A stretch of 64,000 nucleotides of DNA, taken from Paenibacillus catalpae. Lineage in GTDB: Bacteria > Bacillota > Bacilli > Paenibacillales > Paenibacillaceae. Below the pieces are notes generated by a model. It did no database searches, was not told the DNA's origin, and saw only the letters and a program-made list of their open reading frames with translations. Positions 36,884 through 45,968 of this stretch are shown here, piece after piece (position 1 is the first letter of the stretch; each line of letters begins with the position of its first letter). The translations under genes and the position numbers were made by a program. The stretch covers positions 378,479-442,478 of the forward strand of contig NZ_FOMT01000002.1 in NCBI RefSeq assembly GCF_900112695.1, written 5' to 3'.

Positions 36884-39800
36884 ATGAAGGGAAAGAGTAG
36901 GTCGAAGAGTTGGGCAGCAGCAATGATGCTTTCAAGTGTGCTGGCTATTTCCTCCGTCGCAGCAACGGTTAATCCTGCAGAAGGCTGGGCGGCTAATACC
37001 AAAGCAGATGCAAGCATACAGGCGGAGACAGCTCCGGACAATCTTGTAAGCGCAACCAACACAGAGACGAATTTAACAAACTGGCAGGTGAAAGGAAGTG
37101 GACATCTGGAAAATACAGAGGAGGGATTACTGCTGACATCCAATCCGAAGGAGAATGTAATGGCAATATCCGGTGTTGCGGCGGATAACTTCGTATATGA
37201 GGCGGATGTGAAAGTAACCGACATGAAGGCGGATGCCACGTTGGTGTTCCGATCTAATGAAGATGGCTGGGCTTCTTATATGCTGCAAATCGTTCCAGCT
37301 GCAGGACTTATTCGCCTTAGAGATGCGGCAAGTGATACAGCATTGAAGGAAGAACGGCAGGTTGAACTCCAAGCAGGCGAAATTTATCATCTGAAAGTCA
37401 TTGCAAGCGGAAGCCGCTTGAAGGTGTACTGGGATAGCCAATACAAGCCTGTTATCGATGTAAATGACACCGCTTACACAAAAGGTTTTCTTGGACTAAA
37501 TGTATGGGACGGCTCGGCATTATTCCAAAATATAAAAGTGAGCGAGCTGAAGAGTAATCTGGGGACGGCTGTTTATACCTCAGGCAGCTGGGAGCCGGAT
37601 CTGAAAGGCTGGCAAGGAGCAGCTGAAGCCGGGTCGGCCGTTCAGGTCTATAGTCAGGAGGCGGCAGACTTCGTGTATGAAGGCGATATCTCCTTTGATT
37701 CCGGGCAGTCTGAAGCAGCCCTTGCTTTCAGGATGAATGATGCAGGTACACAAGGGTATTTGGCTTCCTTGAAGAAGGAAGGCAGCGGCGTTGTTGCACG
37801 TCTAATGACCATGGACGGCACCGTAATCGGTGCTTCAGGACAGGTATATCCGACGCAGGATGAGGCAAGGCATCATCTGGAGATTACAGCCAACGGCAGC
37901 CGAATGACCTTATATGTAGACGGCTACGCGGACGCGGCCGTTCAAGCAGTCGACAGCCGCTACACGAAAGGGCATACAGGGCTGGCCGTCTTGGCAGGCA
38001 ATGGTTATTTTCAAAATGTGTATATGGTTCCGGCCTCCGACTATTACACGGAAAATTACCGTCCGGATTATCACTATTCACCGGCCCGCGGTTCTGCGAG
38101 TGATCCTAACGGGCTTGTCTATTATGAAGGGGAATACCATCTGTTTCATCAGGATGGAGGGACCTGGGCGCACGCGGTCAGCGATGATCTAGTACATTGG
38201 AAAAGGCTGCCGATAGCCTTGCCTTGGAATGATAACGGGCATGTCTGGTCCGGCTCGGCGGTTGCTGATCTGAATAATGCTTCCGGTCTTTTTACAGGCT
38301 CGGGAGGAAGTGGCTTGATAGCTTACTATACCTCTTATAACCCTGACGCTTATAACGGTAATCAGCGTATCGGGCTTGCCTATAGCACCGATCAAGGACG
38401 GACATGGCAATATTCGACTGAGCATCCGATCGTTATTGAGAATCCAGGCAAGCAGGGCGGGGATCCGGGCGGCTGGGATTTCCGCGATCCGAAGGTGGTC
38501 AGAGATGAGGCCAATCACAGGTGGATCATGGTTGTTTCCGGTGGTGATCATATCCGCTTCTTTACCTCGACAAACCTGATTGACTGGACACATACTGACA
38601 GCTTTGGATATGGCGGTTATGTGCGAGGCGGCGTATGGGAATGTCCGGACCTGTTCGAATTGTCTGTGGAAGGGACAGAAGAGAAGAAGTGGGTGCTGAT
38701 GATCAGCACCGGTGCCAATCCCGCAACAGAAGGCTCCGATGCGGAATATTTCATCGGCGAGCTGACGGTAGAGGGCAAATTTGTTAATGATAATGCGGCA
38801 GGAGAAGTACTAAGAACCGATTACGGTAAGGAATTTTACGCTTCGATGTCCTTCTCGGATTTGCCGGATAACCGGAGAATTATGCTTGCCTGGATGACGA
38901 ATTGGGACTATCCGTTTGCCTTTCCTACTGAAGGCTGGAAGGGTGAGCTTACGATTCCAAGAGAGCTGACGCTTCGGAACACAAGTGACGGTGTGCGGCT
39001 TGTTCAGGCTCCTGTTCATGAACTGCAGTCTTTACGCACGACGATGTATACGGCAACGAATAAGCGGGTAACGGCAGACAGTGCCAATCTTCTTAAGGAC
39101 TTGTCGGCAGGAGCCTTTGAAATCGAAGCCGAGATTGAGATCATGGCCGGCAGTGCTGTAACGGAATTTGGCTTTAATGTAAGGGAAGGGGCCGAAGGCA
39201 ACAAAACGCTTGCGGGCTATCGTGTCCTAGATCAACAAATGTTTATTGACCGGAGTCAATCCGGCGTGACGGACTTCTCCAGCAAATTCTCTACTTATCA
39301 GGAAGCACCGCTCGAACAGGCAGCCAAGAGGGTGAAAATGAATATCTTTGTAGATGACTCCTCGATTGAGCTGTTTGGCAATGACGGTGAGGTTGTGTTC
39401 TCCGATGTTATTTTTCCCGATCCGGCAAGTCGCAGCATGAGCTTCTATACGAAAGGCGGACCGGTTACGGTTGTATCACTAAAGGTACATGCGCTAGCAG
39501 ATACCTGGAATGAGCTGAAGGATGCTGGCACCCGAATTGTCATGGACACGAGTGACAGAGAGCTTGGCCCCGGTCAAAGCGAAACGCTGTATGCGGCGGC
39601 TGATGGGGGCAAGAGTAAAAAGCAGCGGCTGAAGTGGGTATCCAGTAATTCTGGGGTAGTGAGAATTAGCTCATCAGAGCAAGGCAAGGCAATACTTAAG
39701 GCAGGCAGTCCGGGAGAAGCCATTATTAAAGTGTCCACCCCGGATGGCAAAGCTTACGCGAGTACAGTGGTCCGGGTGTATGCCGGGCAATTCGTTACGA

Positions 39801-40684
39801 ATCTGACCGGCTGGAAGCCGGACCTGTCGCTGCCGAGCTGGGTAGTGACGGAGAATGGTATTCGGGGCAGCTACTCGAGCGATGCGAATTATATCGCCCA
39901 AGAGACGGCAGGCAATTTCAGCTATGCAGCGGATGTAACGCTTGGCAAGGAAGGGGGGGCAGGTTCGGTTCTGTTCCGTGCAAGCGCTGACGGTCGCAGC
40001 GGATATTACTTTAATCTTGATCCGAATATGAAGGCATACCGGCTGTTCTATAAGGTTGACGGTGCTTTCGAAGACCGGATGGTGCTTGCGCGTGTACCTG
40101 CTTTCCTGCAGCGGGGTGTTACTTATCATGTGAATATTGAAGCAAAAGGCCCTCATCTTATCATCTCCGTCAACGGACAACGCATCATGGATGTTCAGGA
40201 CGGAAGCTTTGCAGAAGGACATTTCGGCATGAATGTGTTTGGAGGCCAGGCGTCCTATCAGAATGTTATGGCTAGCAATATGGAAGGGGCTGATCTGACT
40301 TCCGCTGTCTTGACGAACGAAGTGACAGGCAAGTCCCTCTATGTTAACGGGCAGCAGAATGGTGAGCCTGTGGTCATTCAGGCGGGGGGAACTTCCGCAT
40401 GGACGTTTGTACCGACAGGTGATGAACAGGGCTCCTATTCGATTCGGGCGGAAGGCGGAAAGGCGCTTGACCTCAATACAGGACAGAATACGATACAGCT
40501 CTACAGTTACCTCGGCTACAATAACCAGCGGTGGATCATTACCCCGAATTCGAATGGGACAGTAACGATTACATCCGTTCACAACGGCAAGGCGCTTGAA
40601 GTGTCGGAGGATGGTAAAGCACTTACGGTGAATGATGTACTAGCAGGGCGGTCGCAGCAGGAATGGAGAATGGAACAATTATAG
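36884..40684 (+). CDS. Secreted multimodular GH32 (levanase/fructanase) with CBM66-like modules
   Basis: A 1266-residue exported enzyme. After a signal peptide (about 1-37) come two tandem CBM66-like concanavalin-type modules (about 60-225 and 230-385), the GH32 catalytic unit (about 395-885), a BIG2-like Ig domain (about 890-985), a third CBM66-like module (about 987-1150) and a ricin-type beta-trefoil lectin (about 1152-1266). Catalytic residues are D407 in SASDPNG, D535 in FRDPKV and E587 in WECPDLF. CBM66 binds terminal fructose of levan in B. subtilis SacC. ATG 36884 is chosen by AAGAGGG 6 bp upstream among three consecutive ATGs; a GTG at 36854 lacks a comparable site. No sortase or SLH anchor is visible, so it is probably free in the medium. 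Confidence 0.92.
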   Translation: MKGKSRSKSWAAAMMLSSVLAISSVAATVNPAEGWAANTKADASIQAETAPDNLVSATNTETNLTNWQVKGSGHLENTEEGLLLTSNPKENVMAISGVAADNFVYEADVKVTDMKADATLVFRSNEDGWASYMLQIVPAAGLIRLRDAASDTALKEERQVELQAGEIYHLKVIASGSRLKVYWDSQYKPVIDVNDTAYTKGFLGLNVWDGSALFQNIKVSELKSNLGTAVYTSGSWEPDLKGWQGAAEAGSAVQVYSQEAADFVYEGDISFDSGQSEAALAFRMNDAGTQGYLASLKKEGSGVVARLMTMDGTVIGASGQVYPTQDEARHHLEITANGSRMTLYVDGYADAAVQAVDSRYTKGHTGLAVLAGNGYFQNVYMVPASDYYTENYRPDYHYSPARGSASDPNGLVYYEGEYHLFHQDGGTWAHAVSDDLVHWKRLPIALPWNDNGHVWSGSAVADLNNASGLFTGSGGSGLIAYYTSYNPDAYNGNQRIGLAYSTDQGRTWQYSTEHPIVIENPGKQGGDPGGWDFRDPKVVRDEANHRWIMVVSGGDHIRFFTSTNLIDWTHTDSFGYGGYVRGGVWECPDLFELSVEGTEEKKWVLMISTGANPATEGSDAEYFIGELTVEGKFVNDNAAGEVLRTDYGKEFYASMSFSDLPDNRRIMLAWMTNWDYPFAFPTEGWKGELTIPRELTLRNTSDGVRLVQAPVHELQSLRTTMYTATNKRVTADSANLLKDLSAGAFEIEAEIEIMAGSAVTEFGFNVREGAEGNKTLAGYRVLDQQMFIDRSQSGVTDFSSKFSTYQEAPLEQAAKRVKMNIFVDDSSIELFGNDGEVVFSDVIFPDPASRSMSFYTKGGPVTVVSLKVHALADTWNELKDAGTRIVMDTSDRELGPGQSETLYAAADGGKSKKQRLKWVSSNSGVVRISSSEQGKAILKAGSPGEAIIKVSTPDGKAYASTVVRVYAGQFVTNLTGWKPDLSLPSWVVTENGIRGSYSSDANYIAQETAGNFSYAADVTLGKEGGAGSVLFRASADGRSGYYFNLDPNMKAYRLFYKVDGAFEDRMVLARVPAFLQRGVTYHVNIEAKGPHLIISVNGQRIMDVQDGSFAEGHFGMNVFGGQASYQNVMASNMEGADLTSAVLTNEVTGKSLYVNGQQNGEPVVIQAGGTSAWTFVPTGDEQGSYSIRAEGGKALDLNTGQNTIQLYSYLGYNNQRWIITPNSNGTVTITSVHNGKALEVSEDGKALTVNDVLAGRSQQEWRMEQL

Positions 40685-40706
40685 ACTGGGAAATGTTGGA
40701 TAATAG

Positions 40707-40744
40707 GGGAGGCAGCGATCAGTGTGATCGCTGCCTCCCTTTTA
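40707..40744. terminator. Bidirectional terminator between levanase and dioxygenase genes
   Basis: GGGAGGCAGCGATCA / TGATCGCTGCCTCCC is a 15-bp perfect stem with a 3-nt loop and a T4 tail on the plus strand, placed between convergent genes. Confidence 0.88.
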
Positions 40745-40745
40745 T

Positions 40746-41549
40746 TTAATGATAAGCAGGCGTCTCAATTCCGCAAGGTCCGCCGTCCGGATTGGCTTCC
40801 AGCGACAGCTCCGTGCCGTCCGCTTTGTAGAGCGGGTTATACCAATGCGAGATCGAAAGCGCGCTGCTGTTCGCATAGTGGGAAATAAACGCCCGCCGGA
40901 AGCGCTCCTTCGACTTGTTGCGGTAAGAGCCGTGAATCAGATTGCCGTTAAAGAACAGGATATCGCCAGGCTCCATGATAGCTGCGATTGGCTTATCTTC
41001 TTTTGGCGGCTTCACGTAGTGAGTGGTGAACGATTCGTTAGAATCGGACTCTTCCGGACAAACGATGTCATACGTATTCGTCTTCGGAACGAGCAGCATG
41101 CAGCCGTTCTCCTCGTCGCAGCGGTCGATAGCCGCCCATGCCGCAATACAGTTGCCGGGCTCCACCTTCAGGTAGAAGTTATCCTGATGCAGTGCTTGAC
41201 CGCGCGATCCCGGAGGCTTGTAGTAGAACATGCTTTGCGCAGCTAATGCTTCCTCTCCGTACAAATCATGCATAATATCGAGGACGCCCGGATGCAGCAT
41301 ATAGCTTTTGCTCAGCTCATTGAAGCGGTGCGGGTGCATGACCCGAGGATAGCGGCGAAGCGGATCCTCTTGCTCTCCATTCAGGACCGGCTCGAAATAG
41401 CCGGGTACCGGCGTATGGCTGATTTTCTCGAATTCAGCCTTGATTTCCTCAATCTCTTCTTTGTTCCAGACGCCGCGTACAATAACATAACCTTCGGTTT
41501 CAAACTGCTTCATTTGCTCTTCCGTGAGCACCTTAAGTGACTGGTTCAT
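40746..41549 (-). CDS. PhyH-family Fe(II)/2-oxoglutarate dioxygenase
   Basis: A 267-residue phytanoyl-CoA-dioxygenase-family protein. The iron-binding triad is H121 and D123 (HQDNFY) with H206 (NLIHGSYRN), and the basic RFRRAF stretch at 216-220 supplies the 2-oxoglutarate-binding Arg. AGGAGAGGGG precedes the ATG on the minus strand. Bacterial PhyH enzymes hydroxylate small molecules such as ectoine, proline, phosphonates or secondary metabolites; nothing here shows the substrate. It is divergent from an AraC-type regulator starting about 80 bp away, which probably controls it. Confidence 0.88.
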   Translation of the reverse strand: MNQSLKVLTEEQMKQFETEGYVIVRGVWNKEEIEEIKAEFEKISHTPVPGYFEPVLNGEQEDPLRRYPRVMHPHRFNELSKSYMLHPGVLDIMHDLYGEEALAAQSMFYYKPPGSRGQALHQDNFYLKVEPGNCIAAWAAIDRCDEENGCMLLVPKTNTYDIVCPEESDSNESFTTHYVKPPKEDKPIAAIMEPGDILFFNGNLIHGSYRNKSKERFRRAFISHYANSSALSISHWYNPLYKADGTELSLEANPDGGPCGIETPAYH

Positions 41550-41630
41550 TTGTATTGCCCCTCTCCTTGGTGGTTGCTGCTTCTTGTCTCTAATTGTAAG
41601 GAGTATCGGGGAAGGGTTGAAGTCGGAATT

Positions 41631-42524
41631 ATGCTCATTACTGCTTGGATTCTGCTATGTGACTGGACGAATGGCGCGCCGCGCAGTACCCTTAAGGTAA
41701 TAAGATCATGCGGGGTGGAAGCTTTGGTGGATGAATCGGCGGATGAATTAAAGAACGGCGTTTTTACAGGATATTTTCGCGAAAATGATTCCTATACCAT
41801 TGCGCGTCCAGCCGGAAGAGAGGACTGGCTGCTGGTTTATACGCTGGAGGGGCAGGGGTATTTCCGGACGCCCGCAGGAGAGAAAATAAGCAAAGCAGGT
41901 GAACTGATACTGCTCCGTAAAAGGATTCCTCATACTTATGGCACCGTAAAAGGAGAGACGTGGAACTTTATGTGGGTGCACTTCAACCGGCTGCCCGAGC
42001 TGTCTTTGCTGCCGGATGAGGAGATCCTGCACTGCCCGCTGCCCTCAAGCGAGCTGCAGCGCCGGGTGCTTCGTACATTCCGGTCTCTGCTGCATGACTC
42101 GAGGGGACAGGGCGGATTCTGGCAGGAGCTGTGCGACAATCAGCTAAGTGCCTTGATTCTGCTGATGGCCGGCCAGCTGGCGGATAAGCTCGATTACCGG
42201 GTCAGCCAGGTGATACGGATCTTGTCCGCGCAAATGCAGGAGCCATTATCCATTAATGAGCTGGCGGCGCGGGTAGGTTTGTCTGCTTCCCGGCTGTCGC
42301 ATCTGTTCAAGGCAGAGACCGGCAGGTCTATTGTCGATACGCTCAATCATATGCGCCTTGAGCAGGCGGCGCTGCTTATGCTGAAAGCTGGCCGTACAGC
42401 AGGAGAGGCGGCCTTTGACGTTGGTTTCCAGAGCTATAATCATTTCGCCGCCTTGTTCCGCAGGAGATATGGCTGCGGGCCGGCGGAGTATAAGCGAAAG
42501 ACGGATTTTACACCCTCGCCTTGA
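41631..42524 (+). CDS. AraC-family regulator (cupin + HTH)
   Basis: A roughly 297-residue regulator: an N-terminal AraC-binding cupin (about residues 25-160, with LLVYTLEGQGYF and RIPHTYGT) and a C-terminal double HTH (about 190-290) ending in SYNHFAALFRRRYGCGPAEYK. ATG 41631 is a tentative start; the frame stays open to 41550, and no strong ribosome site precedes either candidate. It is divergent from the PhyH gene, suggesting it controls that gene in response to a small ligand. Its 3' end overlaps the convergent AraC gene by 17 bp. Confidence 0.82.
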   Translation: MLITAWILLCDWTNGAPRSTLKVIRSCGVEALVDESADELKNGVFTGYFRENDSYTIARPAGREDWLLVYTLEGQGYFRTPAGEKISKAGELILLRKRIPHTYGTVKGETWNFMWVHFNRLPELSLLPDEEILHCPLPSSELQRRVLRTFRSLLHDSRGQGGFWQELCDNQLSALILLMAGQLADKLDYRVSQVIRILSAQMQEPLSINELAARVGLSASRLSHLFKAETGRSIVDTLNHMRLEQAALLMLKAGRTAGEAAFDVGFQSYNHFAALFRRRYGCGPAEYKRKTDFTPSP

Positions 42525-43287
42525 ACTGGCTTGGCGTCGCGCCAACGAATTTCTTGAACTGCCGCATGAAATGCGTCTCATGCTCGTATCCGCAGCTTGC
42601 GGCGATGGCCGAAACGGATAGGGTACTGTTCTTGAGCAGGTATTTGGCGAGCTCCAATCTGCCGTTAATCATATCGTTAACAACGGAGCAGCCGAAAATA
42701 TCTTTATAGAGATGCTGAAAGTAAGATTTGCTGAGGTGAACGCGGTCAGCCAGCATCTCTACTGTCACATGGCTTTGCGGCGAGTTATACAGCTCGTCCC
42801 GCAGCTCGGAGAACTGCCTGATGTAACGCCCCGGTCTCTCGGGATGCTGGGAAAGCTCATGCAGATTGCTCAGCTTCATCAGAAGCGACCGGATGTCGGT
42901 ATCCAGAATCCGGTCCCTCAAATGCCCGCCCTGCTTCTGAACCCGGTGAAGCTCCATAATACTTCTGGAGATCAGCATCGGATCAACCGCCTGGACAGGC
43001 GTATCAAGCGGGAAATTCAATTCGGCAAGGAGATCCTTTAATTCTTCCCCCCGGCAATGAAACCAATCGTTAATAAAAGGCAGCTCAAACTCTGCATAGG
43101 AATGGGGCGTCTCCGGCTGGAACAGGATAAACGAATCGCTGTCCACGAGGATACGTTCACCTCTTATAATCACTTCGGATTTCTTCTTGAACAAGACAAA
43201 AGCATAGTCTCCCGAACCATGCGGCCGGATAATCGAAATGCCGTTCGGATGGACAAAGCGGTAGCCGCAGCTGTCTAATCGAATGAT
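42508..43287 (-). CDS. AraC-family regulator with apparently non-canonical start
   Basis: A regulator with an AraC-binding cupin (containing ILFQPETPHSYAE) and a C-terminal double HTH (CGYEHETHFMRQFKKFVGAT). The first canonical start in frame is TTG 43194, which has no good ribosome site and would cut the cupin. The frame upstream continues with RLDSCGYRFVHPNGISIIRP and SGDYAFVLFKKK, which looks like the missing cupin N terminus. AAAGGAG lies 9 nt before ATC 43287 and 12 nt before ATT 43284, with a strong promoter further upstream. I therefore place the start at ATC 43287 (259 residues), with ATT or CTG 43296 as alternatives. Target genes are unknown; the upstream neighbour is a Cys-rich protein gene. 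Confidence 0.75.
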   Translation of the reverse strand: MIRLDSCGYRFVHPNGISIIRPHGSGDYAFVLFKKKSEVIIRGERILVDSDSFILFQPETPHSYAEFELPFINDWFHCRGEELKDLLAELNFPLDTPVQAVDPMLISRSIMELHRVQKQGGHLRDRILDTDIRSLLMKLSNLHELSQHPERPGRYIRQFSELRDELYNSPQSHVTVEMLADRVHLSKSYFQHLYKDIFGCSVVNDMINGRLELAKYLLKNSTLSVSAIAASCGYEHETHFMRQFKKFVGATPSQFKARV

Positions 43288-43337
43288 CGAAAACAGCTCC
43301 TTTCATCAAAAAAAGCAGGATAGGTCAGTTTTTTCTC

Positions 43338-43366
43338 ATTATAGTGAATTGTAGGCGCTTTCTCAA
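43338..43366 (-). promoter_or_regulatory. Strong sigma-A promoter for the minus-strand AraC gene
   Basis: On the minus strand TTGAGA (43366-43361), a 17-bp spacer and a perfect TATAAT (43343-43338). The -35 and spacer include AGAAAGCGCCTACA, which is close to a catabolite-responsive element, so CcpA control is possible. Confidence 0.7.
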
Positions 43367-43430
43367 TCCCATACAATCTTTAGTAGAGGCATTAAAAATC
43401 GTCCTGTTCGTGATGGGAGCTGAAGCAAAC

Positions 43431-43730
43431 ATGACAATCACAGAATCTGTCAGCAAGAGAGAACGGGATGGCTGCAAGGGATGCTCGGCTGACGTCCGGG
43501 TGACAGGCGAACAGATCGAGCGACTTTTATCCAAAATAAAAGCCGATGCCCGTGTGTCCGATGAGCTTTATGCGAAGCGGCTGTCAGCATGCGGGGGTTG
43601 TGCGAGCTTGGCTTATGACACGACTTGCATGCATTGCGGCTGTCTCGTTCAGGTTCGCGCGAAGCTGAAGGACAAGGGATGCCCTCATCCTCAGCAGGCT
43701 GTTCGAGAGCAATGGGAAGCTATCTACTAA
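43431..43730 (+). CDS. Small Cys-rich protein (DUF6171-like)
   Basis: A 99-residue soluble protein with paired cysteines: CKGC near residue 14, CGGC near 52, CMHCGC near 63 and a GCPHP motif near 81. The spacing suggests one or two zinc sites. ATG 43431 is chosen because GGGAG lies 11 nt upstream; the open frame extends to 43344 without a site. I recognise it as resembling small DUF6171 proteins of unknown role. It stands alone between a divergent AraC gene and the arabinofuranosidase gene. Function unknown. Confidence 0.7.
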   Translation: MTITESVSKRERDGCKGCSADVRVTGEQIERLLSKIKADARVSDELYAKRLSACGGCASLAYDTTCMHCGCLVQVRAKLKDKGCPHPQQAVREQWEAIY

Positions 43731-43760
43731 GTTCTTGCTTACGAAGTAAGAATCATCACG

Positions 43761-43778
43761 AACAACCATCCGGTTGTT
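43761..43778 (+). terminator. Small hairpin after the Cys-rich gene
   Basis: AACAACC / GGTTGTT with a 4-nt loop, followed by a moderately T-rich stretch. It also lies within the leader of the GH51 gene, 34 bp before its start, and could act on either. Confidence 0.35.
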
Positions 43779-43811
43779 TGTGTAATAATTCTTTTTAGGA
43801 GGAAATAAAGG

Positions 43812-45290
43812 ATGAATAAAGCGGTTGTACATACGGACTGGAGTATTGGCACCATTAACAAGAACATCTATGGCCATTTTGCAGAGCATCTTGGCAGATG
43901 TATTTATGAAGGCTTGTGGGTAGGGGAAGATTCGGATATTCCGAACACGGACGGTCTTCGTAATGACGTCATTGAAGCGCTGCGCAAGCTGAAAGTACCT
44001 GTTCTGCGCTGGCCGGGCGGCTGTTTTGCCGATGAATATCACTGGAAGGACGGCATTGGTCCACGCGAGACGCGGAAGAGAATGGTTAATACCCATTGGG
44101 GCGGCGTTGTTGAGAATAATCATTTCGGTACGCATGAGTTCTTCCGTCTATGCGAGCTTGTTGGAGCGGAGCCGTATATTTGCGGCAACGTAGGCAGCGG
44201 ATCAATTCAGGAAATGTCTGAATGGATGGAGTACATGACCTTCGACGGCGATTCCCCGATGGCGAATCTGCGCCGGCAGAATGGTCAGGAAAAGCCTTGG
44301 AAGCTGAAATATTTTGGCGTTGGCAACGAGAACTGGGGATGCGGCGGCGAGATGCTTCCGGAGCATTATGCGGATCTGTACCGCAACTTCCAGACGTATG
44401 TCCGCCAATACGGCGACAATAAGCTGTACAAAATCGCAGGTGGAGCAAATTCAGACGATTACCGTTGGACTGATGTGCTTATGAACAAGGCAGAACGCTT
44501 CATGAGTGGTCTGAGCCTTCATTATTACACAGTGCCAGGAACTTGGGCTGACAAAGGCTCTGCAACTGAATTTGACGAGAACGACTGGTTTGTGACGATG
44601 AAAAAAGCTGCTCATATGGACGAGCTGCTCACCCGACATAGCACGGTGATGGACCGTTATGATCCAAACAAACGTGTTGGCCTTATTGTGGATGAGTGGG
44701 GAACTTGGTTCAATGTCGAGCCGGGCACGAATCCGGGCTTCCTGTACCAGCAAAGCACCATGCGTGATGCACTAGTAGCCGCGGTTAACCTGCATATTTT
44801 CCATAAGCATTGCGACCGGGTGCAGATGGCGAACATTGCGCAAATGGTTAACGTCCTGCAGGCGGTTGTATTGACCGAAGGCGACAAGATGCTGCTTACG
44901 CCTACGTACCATGTGCTTGAAATGTACAATGTTCATCAAGATGCGGAGTCGCTTGCGATTCACGGCCAGTTCGGCAAAGTTAATGCCGACGGCAAGGAGC
45001 TTGATCAAGTTGGCGTTACCGCGTCCAAGAAAGACGGCGTAATCCATGTCAGCCTGTACAACCTGCATCCGTCCGAGCAGTCGGAGATCAGTCTCGAGCT
45101 TCGCGGCACTGAAGGAAGCTTTAACTGCACGGGCAAGCTGCTTGCCGCGGATAGCGTTCAAGCGCATAACACCTTTGAAGCTCCGGAAACGGTCAACGTG
45201 AAGCCGTTCTACGAAGCGAAGATTGAGGATGGCAAGTTGAGCCTTAATCTGCCTGCCGCTTCGGTTGTAACATTGCGAATCGAGCAATAA
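43812..45290 (+). CDS. Alpha-L-arabinofuranosidase, GH51
   Basis: A 492-residue cytoplasmic GH51 enzyme that removes alpha-L-arabinofuranosyl residues from arabinan or arabinoxylan oligosaccharides. The barrel carries the acid/base E173 in [10 protein letters not shown] and the nucleophile E295 in [27 protein letters not shown] is the usual N-terminal signature. A beta-sandwich C-terminal domain follows. TAGGAGGAAA precedes the ATG. No signal peptide, so it acts on imported oligosaccharides, although no importer is adjacent. Its length fits the family closely. Confidence 0.95.
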   Translation: MNKAVVHTDWSIGTINKNIYGHFAEHLGRCIYEGLWVGEDSDIPNTDGLRNDVIEALRKLKVPVLRWPGGCFADEYHWKDGIGPRETRKRMVNTHWGGVVENNHFGTHEFFRLCELVGAEPYICGNVGSGSIQEMSEWMEYMTFDGDSPMANLRRQNGQEKPWKLKYFGVGNENWGCGGEMLPEHYADLYRNFQTYVRQYGDNKLYKIAGGANSDDYRWTDVLMNKAERFMSGLSLHYYTVPGTWADKGSATEFDENDWFVTMKKAAHMDELLTRHSTVMDRYDPNKRVGLIVDEWGTWFNVEPGTNPGFLYQQSTMRDALVAAVNLHIFHKHCDRVQMANIAQMVNVLQAVVLTEGDKMLLTPTYHVLEMYNVHQDAESLAIHGQFGKVNADGKELDQVGVTASKKDGVIHVSLYNLHPSEQSEISLELRGTEGSFNCTGKLLAADSVQAHNTFEAPETVNVKPFYEAKIEDGKLSLNLPAASVVTLRIEQ

Positions 45291-45304
45291 TCGAGCGAAA
45301 CTAG

Positions 45305-45345
45305 AAGCCGTTAAGACCCCGCCAGGGTCTTAACGGCTTTTTAAA
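45305..45345 (+). terminator. Strong terminator after the GH51 gene
   Basis: A 15-bp perfect stem (AAGCCGTTAAGACCC / GGGTCTTAACGGCTT) with a 5-nt loop and T5 tail. Its TTAAGACCC / GGGTCTTAA core resembles the palindromes of the repeat array that begins 16 bp later. Confidence 0.92.
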
Positions 45346-45360
45346 ATTACCCCTCGCTAG

Positions 45361-45932
45361 CTGATTAAGCGGTGAAAGTGGCGGATTCGCGGGCGCTTAA
45401 GGTCCCTGAGGGACCTTAAGTCAGCGTAGGAAGCCTCTGCGTGGTGATTTAAGGCCCTTTAGGGACCTTAAATCGCAGGGATTGTCCGAATAAATGGTGA
45501 AAAGGGCGAGTTCGCGGGCGCTTAAGGTCCCTGAGGAACCTTAAGTCAGCGCCTGACGCCTCAGCGTGGCAAGTTAAGGCCCTTTAGGGACCTTAAATCG
45601 CAGGGATTGGCCGATTAAACGGTGAAAATGGCGGGTTTGCGGCGCTAAAGGTCCCTGAGGACCTTAAGTCAGCGTAGGAAGCCTCTGCGAGGCAAGTTAA
45701 GACCCTTTAGGGACCTTAACTCACAGAGATCGGCCGAATAAATGGTGAAAAGGGTGGGTTCGCGAGCAGTTAAGGTCCCTAAGGGACCTTAAGTCAGCGC
45801 CTGACGCCTCAGCGTGGCAAGTGAGGGACCTAAACTCGTCGTATGATTCCTCTCCGTGGCTAGTTAAGGCCCTTAAGGGACCTTAACTCGCAGGATTGGC
45901 CAAATAAATGGTGAAAAGGGTGGGTTCGCGAC
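45361..45932. repeat. Tandem array of about 125-bp palindrome-bearing repeats
   Basis: Units begin at about 45361, 45486, 45611, 45734 and 45900 (the last truncated). Each opens with GGTGAAA-type sequence, then a palindrome with arms TTAAGGTCCC and GGGACCTTAA, a variable 28-bp segment, a second palindrome with arms TTAAGGCCC/TTAAGGACC type and GGGACCTTAA, and a TCGCAGGGATTGG tail. Units 1 and 3 share the variable segment GTAGGAAGCCTCTGCG; units 2 and 4 share GCCTGACGCCTCAGCG. Unit 4 has an extra 41 bp that looks like a decayed half unit. The array fills the 678-bp gap between convergent genes and shows no open frame worth calling. It ends with a hairpin (GACCC / GGGTC, 45929-45944). Confidence 0.9.
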
Positions 45933-45968
45933 CCTCGCAGGGTCTTATTTCAAACAGCGTCAAGTCTG

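Noticed and set aside
45361..45932. CRISPR array
   Set aside because: Repeats are 125 bp with internal palindromes, spacers are themselves repeated between units, and no cas gene is present.
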